Origin: Tabrizicola flagellatus
GTDB taxonomy: Bacteria; Pseudomonadota; Alphaproteobacteria; Rhodobacterales; Rhodobacteraceae
Assembly: GCF_008271465.1 (NCBI RefSeq)
Contig: NZ_VMDU01000002.1
Coordinates: forward strand, 1-64,000
Length of the DNA: 64,000 nt
Reading direction: 5' to 3'
The notes under the pieces were generated by a model. The model made no database searches and was not told where the DNA came from. It saw nothing but the letters and a program-made list of their open reading frames with translations. Of the stretch, positions 52,383-63,379 are shown piece by piece. Every line of letters starts with the position of its first letter. The first letter of the stretch is position 1. The translations under genes and the position numbers were made by a program.

Positions 52383-52844
52383 ATGCTTGCAACGATCACG
52401 GATTTCCTGGCCGAGTGGTATCTGGTCACGAAATCGCTGCATGTCGTGTCGGTGATCACCTGGATGGCCGGGATTTTCTACCTGCCGCGCCTCTTCGTCT
52501 ATCACGTCGAACAGGTCGAGATGGGGTCGCCCACCGACAAGATGTTCCAGACGATGGAGCGGCGGCTGCTGCGCGGCATCATGAACCCGTCGTTGATCGC
52601 GACCTGGGTCTTTGGCCTGGCGCTGGTCTTTACGCCGGGCGTGGTGGACTGGTCCTTCGCCTGGCCCTGGGTGAAGGTCGTCTGCATCCTGACCATGACC
52701 TGGTTCCATCATTGGCTGGGACTGCGACGGAAAGAGTTCGTCATGGGCACCAACACCCGCAGCGGGCGCACCTATCGGATGATGAACGAGGTTCCGACCA
52801 TCCTGATGCTGGTCATCGTCTTTGCTGTCATCACCCGCTTCTGA
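52383..52844 (+). CDS. hemJ: Protoporphyrinogen oxidase HemJ
   Basis: A 153-residue membrane protein with four predicted transmembrane helices. The family marks are KSLHVVSVITWMAGIFYLPRLFVYHVE with the conserved His, MERRLLRGIMNPSLIATWVFG, and the loop WFHHWLGLRRKEFVMGTNTRSGRTYRMMNEVPT. HemJ oxidises protoporphyrinogen IX in heme and bacteriochlorophyll synthesis in bacteria lacking HemG/HemY. GGAG precedes the start. Confidence 0.93.
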   Translation: MLATITDFLAEWYLVTKSLHVVSVITWMAGIFYLPRLFVYHVEQVEMGSPTDKMFQTMERRLLRGIMNPSLIATWVFGLALVFTPGVVDWSFAWPWVKVVCILTMTWFHHWLGLRRKEFVMGTNTRSGRTYRMMNEVPTILMLVIVFAVITRF

Positions 52845-52873
52845 TTGACTTTTGGCCGGGGCGCGATTAGGTG
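52845..52873 (+). promoter_or_regulatory. Likely rho promoter
   Basis: TTGACT at 52845-52850, 17 nt, then TAGGTG at 52868-52873. The -35 is strong for this group and the spacing is ideal; the -10 is weak. It starts directly after the hemJ stop and gives a leader of about 85 nt for rho. Confidence 0.45.
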
Positions 52874-52930
52874 CCGCCATGCAGGGCCGTCCGGTCCATC
52901 GCGTCTCCCGATCCAGATCCGTCGAGGTTT

Positions 52931-52945
52931 CCCGCAGTGTGCGGG
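52931..52945 (+). promoter_or_regulatory. Hairpin in the rho leader
   Basis: CCCGCA-GTG-TGCGGG forms a perfect 6-bp stem with a triloop ending 19 nt before the rho start codon. Rho genes are often autoregulated through their leaders; a role for this stem is inference. Confidence 0.4.
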
Positions 52946-52964
52946 ACCCGCACAAAGGTATGAC

Positions 52965-54236
<1,272 letters not shown>

Positions 54237-54249
54237 CAGGCGGTTGGCG

Positions 54250-55533
54250 ATGGACACGATCTATGCCCTCGCCACGGCGCGGGGTCGGTCGGGCCTAGCC
54301 GTGGTACGGATCTCGGGACCGGACGCTGTGGCGGCCGGTCTTGCGCTTTGCGGGTCGCTGCCTGCGCCGCGGGTTGCGGGGCTGCGGCGGCTGACCTGGG
54401 GCGGAGAGCTCCTGGACGAGGCGCTGGTGCTGACCTTTGCCGAAGGTGCCAGTTTCACCGGCGAGTCGGTGGTGGAACTGCACTGTCATGGCGGGCCGGC
54501 GGTGGTGGGGGCAGTCCTTCGGGCCTTGTCGGAGCAGCCAGGCTTGCGGTTGGCCGAGCCGGGGGAATTCACGCGGCGGGCGCTGGAGAATGGCGTCCTC
54601 GACCTGGCGCAGGTCGAGGGGCTGGCGGACCTGATCGACGCCGAGACCGAGGCGCAGCGGCGTCAGGCGGTTCGGGTGCTGTCGGGGGCGGTGGGCCAGA
54701 AGGTCGAGGGCTGGCGACGTGACCTGATCCGGGCAGGGGCGCTTCTGGAAGCGACCATCGACTTTGCGGACGAGGACGTGCCGGTGGACGTCTCGCCCGA
54801 GGTTCTGGCGCTGATCGACGGGCTGATGGACGATCTTGGCCGCGAGGCTGCCGGGGTCACGGCGGCCGAACGCATCCGCGACGGCTTCGAGGTGGCTATT
54901 GTCGGCGCGCCGAACGCCGGCAAATCGACGCTTCTGAACCAGCTGGCGGGGCGGGAGGCGGCGATCACCAGCGAGATAGCCGGGACGACCCGAGATGTGA
55001 TCGAGGTGCGGATGGAGATTGCCGGGCTTCCCGTGACCTTTCTGGACACGGCCGGCCTGCGCGAGACCGAGGATCGGCTGGAACGCGCCGGGATCGAGCG
55101 GGCGCTTGCCCGGGCCGAGGCGGCCGACCTGCGGCTGTTCCTGTCGGACGGATCGGATTTGCCGCTGGAGCCGGTGGGCGATGATATTGTGGTAATTGGC
55201 AAGGCCGACACCAGATCTGGGATTTCTGGCTTGGCTGTCTCGGGTAAGACCGGGCAAGGCGTCCCGGAACTGATGGCGCGGATCGGCGAAATCCTGGCGC
55301 AGCGGGTGGGCTCGGCTGGTGCCCTGGTGCGCGAACGGCATCGCGTTGCCGTGACGACGGCGATTGCCGCTCTGGCCGAGTCACGGGCGGAAGTGGTAAG
55401 ACCCGACTCGCGCGTCGAGCTGGCGGCGGAGCATCTGCGGCAGGCGGTCCGGGCACTGGATGCCTTGGTCGGACGAGTGGATGTCGACGATCTGCTGGGC
55501 GAGATCTTCGCCAGCTTCTGCATCGGCAAGTAA
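54250..55533 (+). CDS. mnmE: tRNA modification GTPase MnmE
   Basis: A 427-residue GTPase that with MnmG makes 5-carboxymethylaminomethyl uridine at wobble position 34. It has an N-terminal folate-binding domain ([23 protein letters not shown]), G1 [11 protein letters not shown]3 DTAGLRET and the C-terminal catalytic CIGK. The G4 motif reads GKAD instead of NKxD, an odd substitution in the guanine-recognition motif. The start at ATG 54250 is preferred. mnmG follows after three bases. Confidence 0.96.
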   Translation: MDTIYALATARGRSGLAVVRISGPDAVAAGLALCGSLPAPRVAGLRRLTWGGELLDEALVLTFAEGASFTGESVVELHCHGGPAVVGAVLRALSEQPGLRLAEPGEFTRRALENGVLDLAQVEGLADLIDAETEAQRRQAVRVLSGAVGQKVEGWRRDLIRAGALLEATIDFADEDVPVDVSPEVLALIDGLMDDLGREAAGVTAAERIRDGFEVAIVGAPNAGKSTLLNQLAGREAAITSEIAGTTRDVIEVRMEIAGLPVTFLDTAGLRETEDRLERAGIERALARAEAADLRLFLSDGSDLPLEPVGDDIVVIGKADTRSGISGLAVSGKTGQGVPELMARIGEILAQRVGSAGALVRERHRVAVTTAIAALAESRAEVVRPDSRVELAAEHLRQAVRALDALVGRVDVDDLLGEIFASFCIGK

Positions 55534-55536
55534 GGG

Positions 55537-57408
55537 GTGTTCCACGTGAAACACTACGATGTCATCGTGATTGGCGGCGGCCATGCGGGCGCCGAAGCGG
55601 CGGCGGTGGCGGCCCGGATGGGCGTGGCCACGGCTCTGGTCACGTTGCGCGTGGAAACGCTGGGTGCGATGTCCTGCAACCCGGCGATCGGCGGATTGGG
55701 CAAGGGCCACCTTGTGCGCGAGATCGATGCGCTGGACGGGCTGATGGGTCGGATGGCGGATCGGGCGGGGATCCAGTTTCGCCTGCTGAACCGCCGGAAG
55801 GGGCCCGCCGTGCAGGGCCCAAGGGCACAGATCGACCGGCGCTTGTACCGCGAGGCGATGCGGGCGGAGCTGCTGGCGACTCCGGGCCTCGACGTGATCG
55901 AGGGCGAGGTCGCGGGGCTGCGCATGGCTGGGGATGCCGTGGCAGGCGTTGTGCTGGCCTCGGGCGTGGAGCTTGCCTCGGGCCGCGTGGTGCTGACGGC
56001 AGGGACCTTCCTGAACGGCGTGATCCATATCGGCGACCGGCGGATGTCGGGCGGGCGGATGGGCGATTCGCCATCCAGGCTGCTGGCGGCCCAATTGGCC
56101 GAACTGGCGCTGCCGGCGGGACGCCTGAAGACCGGGACGCCTCCTCGCCTGGACGGGCGCACCATCGACTGGGCCCGGATGGAGAGCCAGCCGGGAGACG
56201 ATGATCCCGCGATGTTCTCCTTCCTGAGCCGGGCGCCCGAGGCAAGGCAGGTGTCCTGCGGGATCACCCATACCTCCGAGGCGACACACCAGATCGTGCG
56301 GGAAAACCTTGGGCGCTCCGCCATGTATGGTGGTCACATTGAAGGCGTCGGCCCGCGGTATTGCCCGTCGATCGAGGACAAGGTGGTGCGTTTTGCCGAC
56401 AAGGCCTCGCACCAGGTGTTCCTGGAGCCGGAGGGGCTGGACGATCACACGGTCTATCCGAACGGCCTGTCGACCTCGCTGCCCGAGGAGGTCCAGCACG
56501 CCTATATCCGCACGATTCCGGGTCTGGAGCAGACAGTGGTTCTCCAACCGGGCTACGCGATCGAATACGACTATTTCGATCCGCGCGGCCTGCACAAAAG
56601 TCTCGAAACGCGCGCCGTGAAGGGGTTGTACTTTGCCGGACAGATCAACGGGACGACCGGCTACGAGGAGGCGGGCGCACAAGGTATAGTAGCGGGCATC
56701 AACGCGGCCGCCGCATCCAGGGATCGGGAACCGATCGAGTTCAGCCGAGCCGACAGCTATATCGGTGTGATGATCGACGACCTGGTCTCGCGCGGGGTGA
56801 CCGAGCCCTATCGCATGTTCACCTCGCGGGCGGAGTTCCGCCTGACTGTGCGGGCAGACAATGCGGATCGGCGGCTGACGCCCGTCGGGATTGACGTCGG
56901 CTGCGTGGGCGAATGGCGCCGAATCGCGTTCGAAAGCAAGGTGAGCAAGCTTGAGGCTGGTCGCAGAGCGCTTTCCGAAATCATGATCGGGCCAAAGGCA
57001 CTTAACGAGGCCGGCGTTGCCGTGAGCAAGGACGGCGTGAAACGATCGGCCTATGAAGTCCTGTCTCTGGCTGGCATGGATCTGGATGTTGTCCCCCAGG
57101 CGTTGCCTGCCTACCAGATGTTGGAAAAGGATGTGCTTGTGCAACTTCAGATCGATTCGACATACGAGCAGTATGCGGAACGCCAGGCCAGGGAGGTTGC
57201 GGACCTACGACGACAGGAAGCCCAACGCATACCGCGTGGCTTTGATTATGGGATGATCTCGGGGCTGTCGAACGAGCTCAGGCAGAAGCTCTCGCGGGCT
57301 GAGCCCGAATCGATTCTGGAGGCGTCGCGCATAGAGGGTGTCACCCCGGCCGCGCTGCTGCTGGTGCTGGCACACCTGCGAAAACCTGTCGAGCGACGAG
57401 CCGGATGA
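55537..57408 (+). CDS. mnmG: tRNA uridine-5-carboxymethylaminomethyl synthesis protein MnmG
   Basis: A 623-residue FAD protein, partner of MnmE. It has the FAD motif [45 protein letters not shown] with the conserved Cys, and the C-terminal helical domain ending at [13 protein letters not shown]. The start is GTG at 55537 (or GTG 55546). A parS-like site overlaps the first six codons, which fixes the MFHVKH peptide. It overlaps rsmG by four bases. Confidence 0.96.
   Translation: MFHVKHYDVIVIGGGHAGAEAAAVAARMGVATALVTLRVETLGAMSCNPAIGGLGKGHLVREIDALDGLMGRMADRAGIQFRLLNRRKGPAVQGPRAQIDRRLYREAMRAELLATPGLDVIEGEVAGLRMAGDAVAGVVLASGVELASGRVVLTAGTFLNGVIHIGDRRMSGGRMGDSPSRLLAAQLAELALPAGRLKTGTPPRLDGRTIDWARMESQPGDDDPAMFSFLSRAPEARQVSCGITHTSEATHQIVRENLGRSAMYGGHIEGVGPRYCPSIEDKVVRFADKASHQVFLEPEGLDDHTVYPNGLSTSLPEEVQHAYIRTIPGLEQTVVLQPGYAIEYDYFDPRGLHKSLETRAVKGLYFAGQINGTTGYEEAGAQGIVAGINAAAASRDREPIEFSRADSYIGVMIDDLVSRGVTEPYRMFTSRAEFRLTVRADNADRRLTPVGIDVGCVGEWRRIAFESKVSKLEAGRRALSEIMIGPKALNEAGVAVSKDGVKRSAYEVLSLAGMDLDVVPQALPAYQMLEKDVLVQLQIDSTYEQYAERQAREVADLRRQEAQRIPRGFDYGMISGLSNELRQKLSRAEPESILEASRIEGVTPAALLLVLAHLRKPVERRAG
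55538..55553. promoter_or_regulatory. parS-like centromere site in the mnmG start
   Basis: TGTTCCACGTGAAACA differs from the universal parS TGTTTCACGTGAAACA at one base. It lies in the first codons of mnmG, 2.5 kb from parA. ParB would bind here to load the partition complex. Confidence 0.85.
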
Positions 57409-58040
57409 TGACTGTGGCTGAAGACTCGGTCGGCGGACTCGTTGTTTCACGTGAAACATTCGCCGCGCTCCAGGCGCTGGAGGCGCTGGTCAGGCGCTGG
57501 AATCCTGCAATAAACCTTGTCAGCAAGACCACGCTGCCGGACCTTTGGTCCCGCCATGTCGTCGATTCAGCACAGATCTTCGCGTTCCGCCCGAAGGGCG
57601 CCCGGACCTGGGTCGATCTTGGCTCGGGCGGGGGGTTCCCTGGCCTTGTCGTCGCCGTTCTGGCGCGCGAATTGTCGCCAGAGATGAATGTGACACTGGT
57701 CGAGTCCGATTTGCGCAAGGCGACCTTCCTGCGCCAGGCCGCCCATTCGCTCGGGCTTGTCGTCGACGTTCGCAGCCAGAGAATCGAATCTCTTCCGAAC
57801 CTGCATGCTGATGTGGTGTCGGCCCGGGCGCTTGCGCCGCTTGCCGACCTCGTCGGCTACGCTGCCAGGCTGTTGCGGCCCGGTGGAACTGCCATCTTCC
57901 CCAAAGGTGCCCGCTTTGCAGAAGAACTGGCGGCAGCTCGGAGTGCCTGGGACTTTGACGTTGACACCCGGCCGAGCCTGTCTGATGGCGAAGCTGCAAT
58001 TCTTGTGATCAGGAACATCCAACGTGCCAGCCATGATTGA
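57405..58040 (+). CDS. rsmG: 16S rRNA (guanine527-N7)-methyltransferase RsmG
   Basis: A 211-residue SAM-dependent methyltransferase (GidB). It has [26 protein letters not shown] and the SAM motif [20 protein letters not shown], then [11 protein letters not shown]. The start ATG overlaps the mnmG stop (ATGA). The codons for VVSRET hold a perfect parS site. Its 3' end overlaps the start of parA. Confidence 0.96.
   Translation: MMTVAEDSVGGLVVSRETFAALQALEALVRRWNPAINLVSKTTLPDLWSRHVVDSAQIFAFRPKGARTWVDLGSGGGFPGLVVAVLARELSPEMNVTLVESDLRKATFLRQAAHSLGLVVDVRSQRIESLPNLHADVVSARALAPLADLVGYAARLLRPGGTAIFPKGARFAEELAAARSAWDFDVDTRPSLSDGEAAILVIRNIQRASHD
57443..57458. promoter_or_regulatory. Perfect parS site inside rsmG
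   Basis: The 16-base sequence TGTTTCACGTGAAACA is identical to the universal parS palindrome. It lies within the first 20 codons of rsmG, 575 nt upstream of parA. Together with the site at 55538 it marks the chromosomal centromere. Confidence 0.95.
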
Positions 58041-58836
58041 CAAACCCTACATCCTCGCGCTGGCCAATCAGAAGGGCGGCGTCGGCAAGACCACTACCGC
58101 GATCAATCTCGCCGCCGGCCTTGCCGAGCTTGGGAAGAGGGTTCTCCTCGTGGACATCGACCCTCAGGGCAATTCGTCCACCGGTATGGGCGTGCGCCCT
58201 GATGCGCGGAAGAAGACAAGCTACGATTTGATCGTAGATGGTGCTGACCTACAGGATGTTGTGCTTGAAACGGGAATTCCCGACATCATGATCATCCCCG
58301 CCAACGCGGACCTGTCCTCGGCCGACCTGGATATCGTGGCGAGCGAGAAACGCAGCTTCCTGTTGCACGACGCCTTGCGCCGACCGGAAATGGACACCTA
58401 CGGCTTCGATTATCTGCTGATCGATTGCCCGCCCGCCCTGAGCCTTCTGACGGTCAATGCGCTTGTCGCCGCTCACTCGGTACTGGTGCCGCTGCAGTGC
58501 GAGTTCTTTGCGCTGGAGGGTCTGTCGCAGCTGATGCTGACGATTCGGGATGTCCGGCGGTCAGCGAACCCGGATCTGCGGATCGAAGGTGTTGTGTTGA
58601 CCATGCATGATCGACGCAACAGATTGACAGCACAGGTGGAGGCCGATGCCCGCGCCAATATGGGCGATCTGGTGATGAAAACCACGATTCCCCGCAACGT
58701 CCGAATCAGCGAGGCGCCGTCCTATGCGCTGCCGGTTCTGACCTACGATCCGGGCTCGAAGGGCGCGGAAGCCTATCGCGCGCTGGCGAGAGAAATTGCT
58801 GACCGCCGGAAAACCCCAGAAGTTTCAGAGGCCTGA
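58033..58836 (+). CDS. parA: Chromosome partitioning ATPase ParA
   Basis: A 267-residue deviant Walker A ATPase. The N-terminus ILALANQKGGVGKTTTAINLAAGLAELGKRVLLVDIDPQGNSS carries the signature Lys, DYLLIDCPPALSLLTVNAL the Walker B region. It binds DNA with ATP and pulls ParB-parS complexes apart. ATG 58033 is chosen; GTG 58024 is possible. parB starts two bases after its stop codon. Confidence 0.96.
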   Translation: MIDKPYILALANQKGGVGKTTTAINLAAGLAELGKRVLLVDIDPQGNSSTGMGVRPDARKKTSYDLIVDGADLQDVVLETGIPDIMIIPANADLSSADLDIVASEKRSFLLHDALRRPEMDTYGFDYLLIDCPPALSLLTVNALVAAHSVLVPLQCEFFALEGLSQLMLTIRDVRRSANPDLRIEGVVLTMHDRRNRLTAQVEADARANMGDLVMKTTIPRNVRISEAPSYALPVLTYDPGSKGAEAYRALAREIADRRKTPEVSEA

Positions 58837-58838
58837 GC

Positions 58839-59735
58839 ATGTCCAAGAACGAAAGGCGCGGCCTTGGCCGCGGGTTGTCGGCCCTGATGGCGGATGTCCA
58901 CCTCGCAGGTCCGGAACAGATGGCAACGGCGCGGAAGGCAGAGTTGCTGGTGCCAGTGGAGAAGCTGGAACCGAATCCGCAGCAACCGAGGCTGGATTTC
59001 CGGCAGGAAGAGTTGGAGAGCCTGGCCGATTCGATTCGCCAGAAAGGCGTGATCCAGCCGCTGATCGTGCGGCGGAAGCCCGGCCGGGACAGCTATGAGA
59101 TCGTTGCCGGCGAGCGTCGGTGGCGGGCGGCGCAGCTGGCGCAGCTGCATGAAGTTCCCGTTGTGGTGCGCGACCTTAGCGACAGCGAGGTCCTGGAGGT
59201 TGCGATCATCGAGAACATCCAGCGTGCCGACCTGAATGCCATCGAAGAGGCGCTTGGGTTCCGGCAGCTGATGACCCGATTCGGCCATACGCAGGAGAAG
59301 CTGGCCGAAGCGCTGTCGAAGAGCCGCAGCCATGTGGCGAATCTGCTTCGTCTGCTGACGCTTCCCGAGGATGTGCAGGATCTGGTGCGCGATGGAAAGC
59401 TTTCGGCTGGCCATGCACGGGCGCTGATCGGAAGCCCGAAAGCCAGTGAGCTGGCGGCGCAGATCGTGGCCAAGGGGCTTTCGGTCCGGGACGTCGAGCG
59501 CCTGATGAAGGCACAGGGCGGCGCCAAGGCGGCTGCACCCAAGGCCATCAAGGGAAGCGAGAAGGATGCCGACACTCGGGCTCTGGAGGGCGATCTTTCG
59601 GCGAACCTGAAGATGCCGGTGCGCATCGAACATTCGCCGGGTGGAGAGAGCGGGGAGCTGGTGATCCGCTATGGATCGCTGGATGACCTCGACAGGTTGT
59701 GTCGGATCCTTTCGCAAATACCAGATGAAGACTGA
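58839..59735 (+). CDS. parB: Chromosome partitioning protein ParB
   Basis: A 298-residue ParB CTPase. It has the N-terminal RGLGRGLSALMADV that contacts ParA, the CTP-binding GERRWRAAQLAQL, ENIQRADLNAIEEALGFRQLM and the HTH TQEKLAEALSKSRSHVANLLRLL that reads parS. A Lys/Ala-rich linker (about 225-250) leads to the C-terminal dimer domain. It converges with hemW with no gap. Confidence 0.96.
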   Translation: MSKNERRGLGRGLSALMADVHLAGPEQMATARKAELLVPVEKLEPNPQQPRLDFRQEELESLADSIRQKGVIQPLIVRRKPGRDSYEIVAGERRWRAAQLAQLHEVPVVVRDLSDSEVLEVAIIENIQRADLNAIEEALGFRQLMTRFGHTQEKLAEALSKSRSHVANLLRLLTLPEDVQDLVRDGKLSAGHARALIGSPKASELAAQIVAKGLSVRDVERLMKAQGGAKAAAPKAIKGSEKDADTRALEGDLSANLKMPVRIEHSPGGESGELVIRYGSLDDLDRLCRILSQIPDED

Positions 59736-60908
59736 TCAGTCCGCAGACTGACGATCAGCCAGCAGCGCGCGGAGGATCCCGTTCAGCATCATCACGCCAC
59801 GGTCGGTGGTGCGGATGCGGTCGCCGTCCCGGGCAACAAGGCCAAGGGCCTCGACTCCGGCGAGGGCCGATGGAGAGAGCGGTTGACCGGCAAGTGCGGC
59901 GAAGCGCGAGAGCGACGCGCCTTCTCGGAGGCGGAGCGCGAACATGAGGTATTCGCTAGCGCGATCGTCGGCGGTCAGGCGGTCAGTGGTTTCGGCGGAA
60001 CCTGGGGTGGCAAGGGTTCGGGTCAGCCACGGGGTCGGCAGGCGTTCGGCTTCGGTCGCGAATCGGGTCGAATCGAGGGTGAGTCGCCCATGCGCGCCGG
60101 GGCCGATCCCGGCATAGTCACCCATCCGCCAGTAGATCAGGTTATGGCGTGATTCGTCGCCGGGTCGGGCGTGATTCGAGACCTCGTAGGCGGGGAGGCC
60201 TGCGCTGCGGGTGATTTCCTGTGTCAGCTCGAACATGTCGGCCGACAGGTCCTCTTCGGGCAGGCCCTTGAGGAGGTTCTTCGCGTGCATCTGGCCGAAG
60301 ACGGTGCCGTCCTCGATGGTCAGCTGGTAGAGCGAGAGGTGCGATGTACCGAAGTCCAGCGCGCGGTGAAGCTCGTCGCGCCAGGCCGGCAGGGTCTGGT
60401 TCTGCCGGGCGTAGATCAGGTCGATGGAGACGCGGTCGAAGGTGGACTGTGCGATGGCGATGGCCTTTGCGGCCTCGTCCACCGTGTGCATCCGGCCGAG
60501 ACGGCGGAGATCGTCCGGGTCAAGCGACTGGATTCCGAGGGAAACCCGGTTGACGCCGGCCTTGGCGTAGCCGTCGAAGCGGGCGGCCTCGACGCTGCCG
60601 GGGTTGGCTTCCAGGGTGATTTCGACGTCGTTCGCAAGGGTCCAGGTAGCGCGGATGCGGTCGAGGATGCCCTGGACCGTGGCTGCTTCCATCAGCGACG
60701 GGGTGCCGCCGCCGAAGAAGACGGTGTTGAGGATGCGGCCCTGGGTCAGCGCGCCGATGCGGTCGATTTCAAGTTCAAAGGCGCGGAGCCAACGGGTCTG
60801 GTCGATGCGGGTGGCGACGTGGCTGTTGAAGTCGCAGTAGGGGCACTTCGACTGGCAGAAGGGCCAGTGTATATACAGACCGAAGCCCGCGTGGCGCCAG
60901 TCTTCCAT
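59736..60908 (-). CDS. hemW: Radical SAM heme chaperone HemW
   Basis: A 390-residue radical SAM protein. The cluster motif CQSKCPYC (C18, C22, C25) lies in LYIHWPFCQSKCPYCDFNSH; then VFFGGGTPSLME and EANPGSVEAARFDGYAKAGVNRVSLGIQSL. The C-terminal domain with NLIYWRMGDYAGIGPGAHGRL is the HemW type. It inserts heme into respiratory proteins. Its start overlaps the rdgB stop. Confidence 0.94.
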   Translation of the reverse strand: MEDWRHAGFGLYIHWPFCQSKCPYCDFNSHVATRIDQTRWLRAFELEIDRIGALTQGRILNTVFFGGGTPSLMEAATVQGILDRIRATWTLANDVEITLEANPGSVEAARFDGYAKAGVNRVSLGIQSLDPDDLRRLGRMHTVDEAAKAIAIAQSTFDRVSIDLIYARQNQTLPAWRDELHRALDFGTSHLSLYQLTIEDGTVFGQMHAKNLLKGLPEEDLSADMFELTQEITRSAGLPAYEVSNHARPGDESRHNLIYWRMGDYAGIGPGAHGRLTLDSTRFATEAERLPTPWLTRTLATPGSAETTDRLTADDRASEYLMFALRLREGASLSRFAALAGQPLSPSALAGVEALGLVARDGDRIRTTDRGVMMLNGILRALLADRQSAD

Positions 60909-61513
60909 CAGGGGAACAGGGCGGCAACGAGTTTGCGGAAGGCGTCGGCGCGGTGGGACAGGCGGTTCTTTTCCCAGCGGTCCATCTCGCCGAAAGTCTG
61001 GGAATAGCCGTCGGGCAGGAAGATCGGGTCGAAGCCGTGACCCTGTTCGCCGCGGCCGGGCCAGACGAGGCGGCCGGGGGATTTGCCTTCAAAGACAAGG
61101 TCCTGGCCGTCCGGGCTGGCGAGGACGAGGGTGCAGCAGAACTGGGCAGTGCGCGGTTCGGGGGCGTGGATCGCCTCCAGCTCGCGCCAGACCCGCTCCA
61201 TGCCGACCTTGAAGTCGCGGCCCTTGGCGGTGGTGGCCCAGTCGGCTGTAAATACACCCGGAGCGCCGCCCAGCGCGTCAACGGCGAGGCCGGAGTCATC
61301 GGCCAGCGCGACCAGGCCGGAGGCCTTCGCGGCGGCGTGGGCCTTGAGGCGGGCGTTGCCGACGAAGGTGGTTTCGGTCTCCTCGGGCTCGGCCAGGCCG
61401 AGGTCGCCGGCGCCGACGACGGTCACGTCGTAGGGGGCCAGAAGATCGGCGATCTCTTCCAGCTTGCCACGGTTGTGCGTGGCGACGAGAAGGCGATCCC
61501 CACGGCGCAGCAT
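60908..61513 (-). CDS. rdgB: dITP/XTP pyrophosphatase RdgB
   Basis: A 201-residue house-cleaning nucleotidase that removes dITP, ITP and XTP. Motifs: LVATHNRGKLEEIADLL at the N-terminus, LADDSGLAVDALGGAPGVFTADWA, FDPIFLPDGYSQTFGEM and LSHRADAFRKL. It overlaps rph by TAATG and hemW by one base, forming the rph-rdgB-hemW operon. Confidence 0.95.
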   Translation of the reverse strand: MLRRGDRLLVATHNRGKLEEIADLLAPYDVTVVGAGDLGLAEPEETETTFVGNARLKAHAAAKASGLVALADDSGLAVDALGGAPGVFTADWATTAKGRDFKVGMERVWRELEAIHAPEPRTAQFCCTLVLASPDGQDLVFEGKSPGRLVWPGRGEQGHGFDPIFLPDGYSQTFGEMDRWEKNRLSHRADAFRKLVAALFP

Positions 61514-62229
61514 TACAGTCCCAGCGCCGCGCGTTGCGCCGCGACCAGGGCGGCGTTGCCCTGGCGGGCGAGGTCGAGGAGCTGCAGGAGTTCGTCCTGG
61601 CTGAAGGCGGAACCTTCGGCGGACATCTGCACCTCGATCAGCCTGCCGGCGCCGGTCATCACGAAATTGCCGTCGGTTCCGGCGGCCGAATCCTCGGCGT
61701 AGTCGAGGTCGAGAACGGGCTGGCCGGCATAGATGCCGCAGGAGACGGCGGAGACGTGGTCGAGGATCGGGTCGGAGGTGATGACGCCGGAGGTCAGGAG
61801 CCTGTTCACCGCCAGTCGCAGCGCGACCCAGCCGCCGGTGATCGAGGCGCAGCGGGTGCCGCCGTCGGCCTGGATCACGTCGCAGTCCACGACGATCTGG
61901 CGTTCGCCAAGCGCCTGCCGGTCTACGCCTGCACGCAAAGATCGACCGATAAGCCGTTGAATCTCTTGCGTGCGGCCCAATTGTTTGCCCGCCGCCGCCT
62001 CACGCCTCGTGCGCGAGTTTGTCGCGCGCGGCAGCATTCCGTATTCGGCGGTGACCCAGCCCTGCCCGGTGTTCTTCAGGAAGGGAGGCGCCTTGTCCTC
62101 GATCGTGGCGGAACACAGCACATGCGTCTCGCCCATCTTGATGAGGCAAGAGCCTTCGGCATGTTTCATCACGTTGGTTTCGATTGAAACCGTCCGAAGA
62201 TCGCTTAGGTTTCTGCCTGACGGACGCAT
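61513..62229 (-). CDS. rph: Ribonuclease PH
   Basis: A 238-residue phosphorolytic 3'-5' exoribonuclease that trims tRNA 3' ends. It starts [44 protein letters not shown] and has [53 protein letters not shown] and the C-terminal [21 protein letters not shown]. Divergent from hrcA across 67 nt. Confidence 0.96.
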   Translation of the reverse strand: MRPSGRNLSDLRTVSIETNVMKHAEGSCLIKMGETHVLCSATIEDKAPPFLKNTGQGWVTAEYGMLPRATNSRTRREAAAGKQLGRTQEIQRLIGRSLRAGVDRQALGERQIVVDCDVIQADGGTRCASITGGWVALRLAVNRLLTSGVITSDPILDHVSAVSCGIYAGQPVLDLDYAEDSAAGTDGNFVMTGAGRLIEVQMSAEGSAFSQDELLQLLDLARQGNAALVAAQRAALGL

Positions 62230-62296
62230 TGCCGGACCTTTCGCTGGGATGCGGCCACATACGCAACCAGTGACCAGGGATGCAACCCCGATTACC

Positions 62297-63364
62297 ATGA
62301 CCAGCCAGCCCATGCTCAGCGACATGAACGAGCGGACGCGCGAAGTGTTTCGGCGCGTGGTCGAGGGGTATCTGTCGTCCGGCGAGCCTGTCGGATCGCG
62401 CACGCTGTCCCGAACGCTGTCCGAGAAGGTCTCGGCCGCGACGGTTCGTAATGTGATGCAGGATCTGGAATACCTGGGATTGCTGGACAGCCCGCATGTC
62501 TCGGCCGGACGGGTGCCGACCCAGTTGGGTCTCAGGATGTTCGTGGACAGCCTGCTGGAGGTGGGCCAGGTCGCGCCGGAGGATCAGGAGAAGATCGACG
62601 CGACGCTGGGGGTCAACGATCAGGACGTGACCACGCTGCTGGATGAGGTTGGGGCGGCGCTGTCGGTCATCACCCGGGGGGCGAGCGTCGTGTTGGCGCC
62701 CAAGCGGGAAGCGGCGATCCGGCATATCGAGTTCGTGAGCCTTGGGCCGGAGCGGGCGCTGGTGGTGCTGGTCTTTGCCGACGGGCAGGTGGAAAACCGC
62801 ATCTTCGTCCCGCCGCCGGGGCAGACGCCATCCTCGATGCGGGAGGCGGCGAACTTTCTGAATGCCCTGGCCGAGGGGCGGACGCTGTCGGAACTGCGGG
62901 CCAGCATGGTGACCGAGATCGCCAGGCGCCGGCAGGAGATCGATTCGCTCGCCAGGGAGCTGGTGGAAAGCGGGCTGGCCGTCTGGGAAAACGCTGGCGA
63001 GCCTTCCGAGCGGCTGATCGTGCGGGGCCGGGCGAACCTGATCGACAATGTGGCGGATCAGGCCGAGATCGAGCGGATTCGCGTGTTGTTCGACGATCTG
63101 GAACGCAAGCGGGACATCGCCGAATTCCTGGACCTGACCGAAGCGGGCGAGGGCGTGCGGATTTTTATCGGGTCGGAGAACAAGCTTTTCTCACTTTCCG
63201 GTTCAAGTCTGGTCGTTTCTCCCTATATGAACGCGGATCGGAAGATCATCGGCGCGGTGGGCGTCATCGGTCCGACTCGGCTGAACTATGGCCGCATCGT
63301 GCCGATCGTCGATTACACCGCCCAGCTGGTGGGCCGCCTGGTCAGTGACCGCGGCAAGGCGTGA
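62297..63364 (+). CDS. hrcA: Heat-inducible transcription repressor HrcA
   Basis: A 355-residue repressor of groESL-type heat-shock genes through CIRCE. It has the N-terminal winged helix ([65 protein letters not shown]) and the C-terminal [21 protein letters not shown]...[25 protein letters not shown] 62312 is an alternative start. No CIRCE element is seen in its own upstream gap. Confidence 0.95.
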   Translation: MTSQPMLSDMNERTREVFRRVVEGYLSSGEPVGSRTLSRTLSEKVSAATVRNVMQDLEYLGLLDSPHVSAGRVPTQLGLRMFVDSLLEVGQVAPEDQEKIDATLGVNDQDVTTLLDEVGAALSVITRGASVVLAPKREAAIRHIEFVSLGPERALVVLVFADGQVENRIFVPPPGQTPSSMREAANFLNALAEGRTLSELRASMVTEIARRRQEIDSLARELVESGLAVWENAGEPSERLIVRGRANLIDNVADQAEIERIRVLFDDLERKRDIAEFLDLTEAGEGVRIFIGSENKLFSLSGSSLVVSPYMNADRKIIGAVGVIGPTRLNYGRIVPIVDYTAQLVGRLVSDRGKA

Positions 63365-63379
63365 CAGAAGGACGTGACG

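Noticed and set aside
62230-62296. CIRCE element before hrcA
   Set aside because: The TTAGCACTC-N9-GAGTGCTAA pattern is absent from the gap; HrcA targets must lie elsewhere.
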